This document shows positions 6,721 through 7,924 of a DNA stretch of 7,924 bases, piece after piece; the stretch's first letter is position 1, and each line of letters starts with the position of its first letter. Below the pieces are notes generated by a model that did not search any database, was not told the origin of the DNA, and worked only from the letters and a program-made list of their open reading frames with translations. This DNA comes from CAVXAE01 sp044225565 (GTDB lineage Bacteria; Pseudomonadota; Gammaproteobacteria; Steroidobacterales; Steroidobacteraceae), in assembly GCA_044225565.1 (NCBI GenBank), contig JBGAIL010000208.1:1-7924 (forward strand), in the 5' to 3' direction. The position numbers and the translations under genes are program-made.

Positions 6721-6736
6721 GCTCTTCGTAGAGAGC
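6721..6736. repeat. Short hairpin in the receptor leader, before the ribosome site
   Basis: GCTCTT and GAGAGC (6721-6726 and 6731-6736) can pair, with one G-U pair, around a CGTA loop. It ends seven bases before the GGGGAGA ribosome site (6744-6750) of the right-hand receptor, so it would lie in its mRNA leader if the promoter is upstream. No confident promoter was seen in 6649-6754. Confidence 0.28.
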
Positions 6737-6754
6737 CGCAACAGGGGAGAATCG

Positions 6755-7924
6755 ATGAGCATGTCCACCACGGATCGCAAGCGTCTCGTCCGCACCAGCG
6801 TGCGTCGCGCCCTGCTCGCCACGGCCGCGTCCTTCGCGCTCGGCTCGGCGGCGATGGCCGTTCCCTCGGGGGAGCCGAAACCCTTCGACATCGGCGGGCA
6901 GCCGCTCAACTCCGCGCTCGGCGAGTTCGCGCGCCAGAGCAACAGGCAGATCCTCTACTCCACGGAAGTCGTGCTCGCGAAGCGCACGGGCGGAGTCAAA
7001 GGCGAGCTTTCGGCGGAGTCGGCGCTCAAGATGCTGTTGCAGGGCACCGGGCTCACTTTCCGCGTGACCGCGGATGACACCATCCTGGTCGAGCGCATCG
7101 AGAATCGTGCGACTGCCAGCTGGCAGCCCACCGCCGATCACGCCTTGCGCCTCGCCCAGGCCGATACTGCGGCCGCCGAGCCGGCCGACGAGGAGAAGCT
7201 GAGCGAGGTGGTCGTCACCGGCATCAGCTTCCAGTACAACGACGTCGAGAGCGCCAACAAGATGAACCTCTCGGTGAAGGACACGCCGCAGAGCGTCAAG
7301 GTGATCACCGAGGACCTGCTCGACTTCGCCGGCATCACCAAGCTCGAGGATTTCTACAAGCTCGACGCCGGCGCCCAGACTTCGAACGCCCAGGACGGCT
7401 TTGTGCGCACGTACTTCCGCGGCTTCCGCCTGGACTACGACAAGGCGCTCAAGATCGACGGCATCCGCACGCCGGGTCGGGTGGCCCCGGACCTCTCGCC
7501 GTTCGAGCGGTTCGAGATCGTCAAGGGACCGACCTCGACGCTGTACGGCCAGGCGCAGGTCGCCGGGACGCTCAACGCCATCTCCAAGAAGCCGCGCGCC
7601 GATGCCGGCGGCTCGGTCTCGCTCGAGACCGGCAGCTTCAATCACTATCGCGGCGAGTTCGACGCCTACGGAGCACTGACCGGGGACGAGCGGCTCACAT
7701 CGCGGCTCGTCGCGTCTTATCTGGATGAGGATACGTTTCTCGATTACGGATTCAACAAGCGGGCGGTGATCGCGCCCTCCCTGAAGTACCAGTTCACGCC
7801 GCAGACCTCGGCGACCCTGCTGCTGCAGTATCAGGACGTCAGGTTCAACGGTAGCTACGGCTTCGGTGCTCAATACATCGGGCCTGTGGACGGCGGCGAT
7901 GCCGAGCGCGCCGGACGCAACGAT
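6755..7924 (+). CDS. TonB-dependent siderophore-type receptor with STN domain (3' end outside window)
   Basis: An outer-membrane, TonB-powered transporter, probably for a ferric siderophore, with a signalling domain. 390 codons are open to the window edge; full members are usually about twice this length. GGGGAGA at 6744-6750 places the start at ATG 6755 (ATG 6761 is the alternative). The signal peptide covers 1-35 (RRALLATAASFALGSAAMA). The STN domain is at about 43-113 (PFDIGGQPLNSALGEFARQS to TILVER). The TonB box EVVVTG is at 151-156. The plug is at about 170-280 with the siderophore-receptor signatures VKDTPQSVKVITEDLL, YFRGFRLDYDKALKIDGI, FERFEIVKGPTSTLYG and GTLNAISKKPR. The first barrel strands begin near 286 (GGSVSLETGSFNHYRGEFD). 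It follows sigma/FecR 2 in the same direction after 106 bases, the classical fecIR-fecA order, so it is the likely partner. The metal chelate carried cannot be told from this half. Confidence 0.95.
   Translation, partial: MSMSTTDRKRLVRTSVRRALLATAASFALGSAAMAVPSGEPKPFDIGGQPLNSALGEFARQSNRQILYSTEVVLAKRTGGVKGELSAESALKMLLQGTGLTFRVTADDTILVERIENRATASWQPTADHALRLAQADTAAAEPADEEKLSEVVVTGISFQYNDVESANKMNLSVKDTPQSVKVITEDLLDFAGITKLEDFYKLDAGAQTSNAQDGFVRTYFRGFRLDYDKALKIDGIRTPGRVAPDLSPFERFEIVKGPTSTLYGQAQVAGTLNAISKKPRADAGGSVSLETGSFNHYRGEFDAYGALTGDERLTSRLVASYLDEDTFLDYGFNKRAVIAPSLKYQFTPQTSATLLLQYQDVRFNGSYGFGAQYIGPVDGGDAERAGRND

Noticed and set aside
6407..7873. Minus-strand open frame of 488 codons opposite FecR 2 and the right-hand receptor
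   Set aside because: It has no family motif and runs antisense to a receptor whose signal peptide, STN, TonB box and plug are all clear.
1..7924. tRNA, rRNA, CRISPR array, insertion sequence or attachment site
   Set aside because: I looked for cloverleaf-like segments, regular spaced repeats, transposase motifs and terminal repeats and saw none.

Overview
The window comes from a high-GC proteobacterium (roughly two-thirds G+C by eye). It holds one functional theme: iron-starvation-type cell-surface signalling (FecI-like ECF sigma factor, FecR-like anti-sigma/transducer, TonB-dependent outer-membrane receptor with an N-terminal STN signalling domain), which occurs here twice. Receptors with STN domains and VTGSNI-type TonB boxes fit Xanthomonadales, Nevskiales, Steroidobacterales or similar Gammaproteobacteria, or sphingomonad-like Alphaproteobacteria. 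The sequence alone does not settle the taxon.

Layout, left to right. A receptor gene reads leftward and runs off the left edge (842 to 1). After a 119-base divergent gap, a rightward block starts with a sigma factor (962-1537) and a FecR protein (1524-2552). Two broken genes follow. The first is a secreted alpha/beta-hydrolase (putative esterase) with a C-terminal TPR-like helical tail (2549-3707). The second is an erythromycin-esterase-family protein (about 3657-4921). Then comes a second module reading rightward: sigma factor (4982-5548), FecR (5545-6648) and a siderophore-receptor-like TonB-dependent receptor (6755 to the right edge, incomplete). All gaps between genes are 119 bases or less.

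How the parts would work together. In this class of system a ligand-loaded receptor touches the periplasmic C-terminal part of FecR through its STN domain, FecR is processed, and the released sigma factor drives receptor transcription. Module 1 (sigma plus FecR with the divergent receptor) and module 2 (sigma, FecR and the co-directional receptor) each have a plausible partner set. The two receptors are of different types: the left one has a VTGSNI-type box and generic plug, the right one a siderophore-receptor-type plug.

The most notable part is the middle. Two ester-hydrolase genes once sat in the same tight operon as sigma/FecR 1, judging from stop/start overlaps (14 bases, then TTGA, then apparently ATGA). 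Both are now disrupted. The hydrolase seems to have lost the block that carries the nucleophile Ser. The erythromycin-esterase gene can be restored to one frame on paper by four single-base changes, each in a short homopolymer. The breaks are confined to about 1.6 kb (roughly 2.7-4.3 kb) while all flanking genes are clean. I favour real gene decay, but consensus error in the homopolymers cannot be excluded without reads. No tRNA, rRNA, CRISPR array, transposase or attachment site was recognised.
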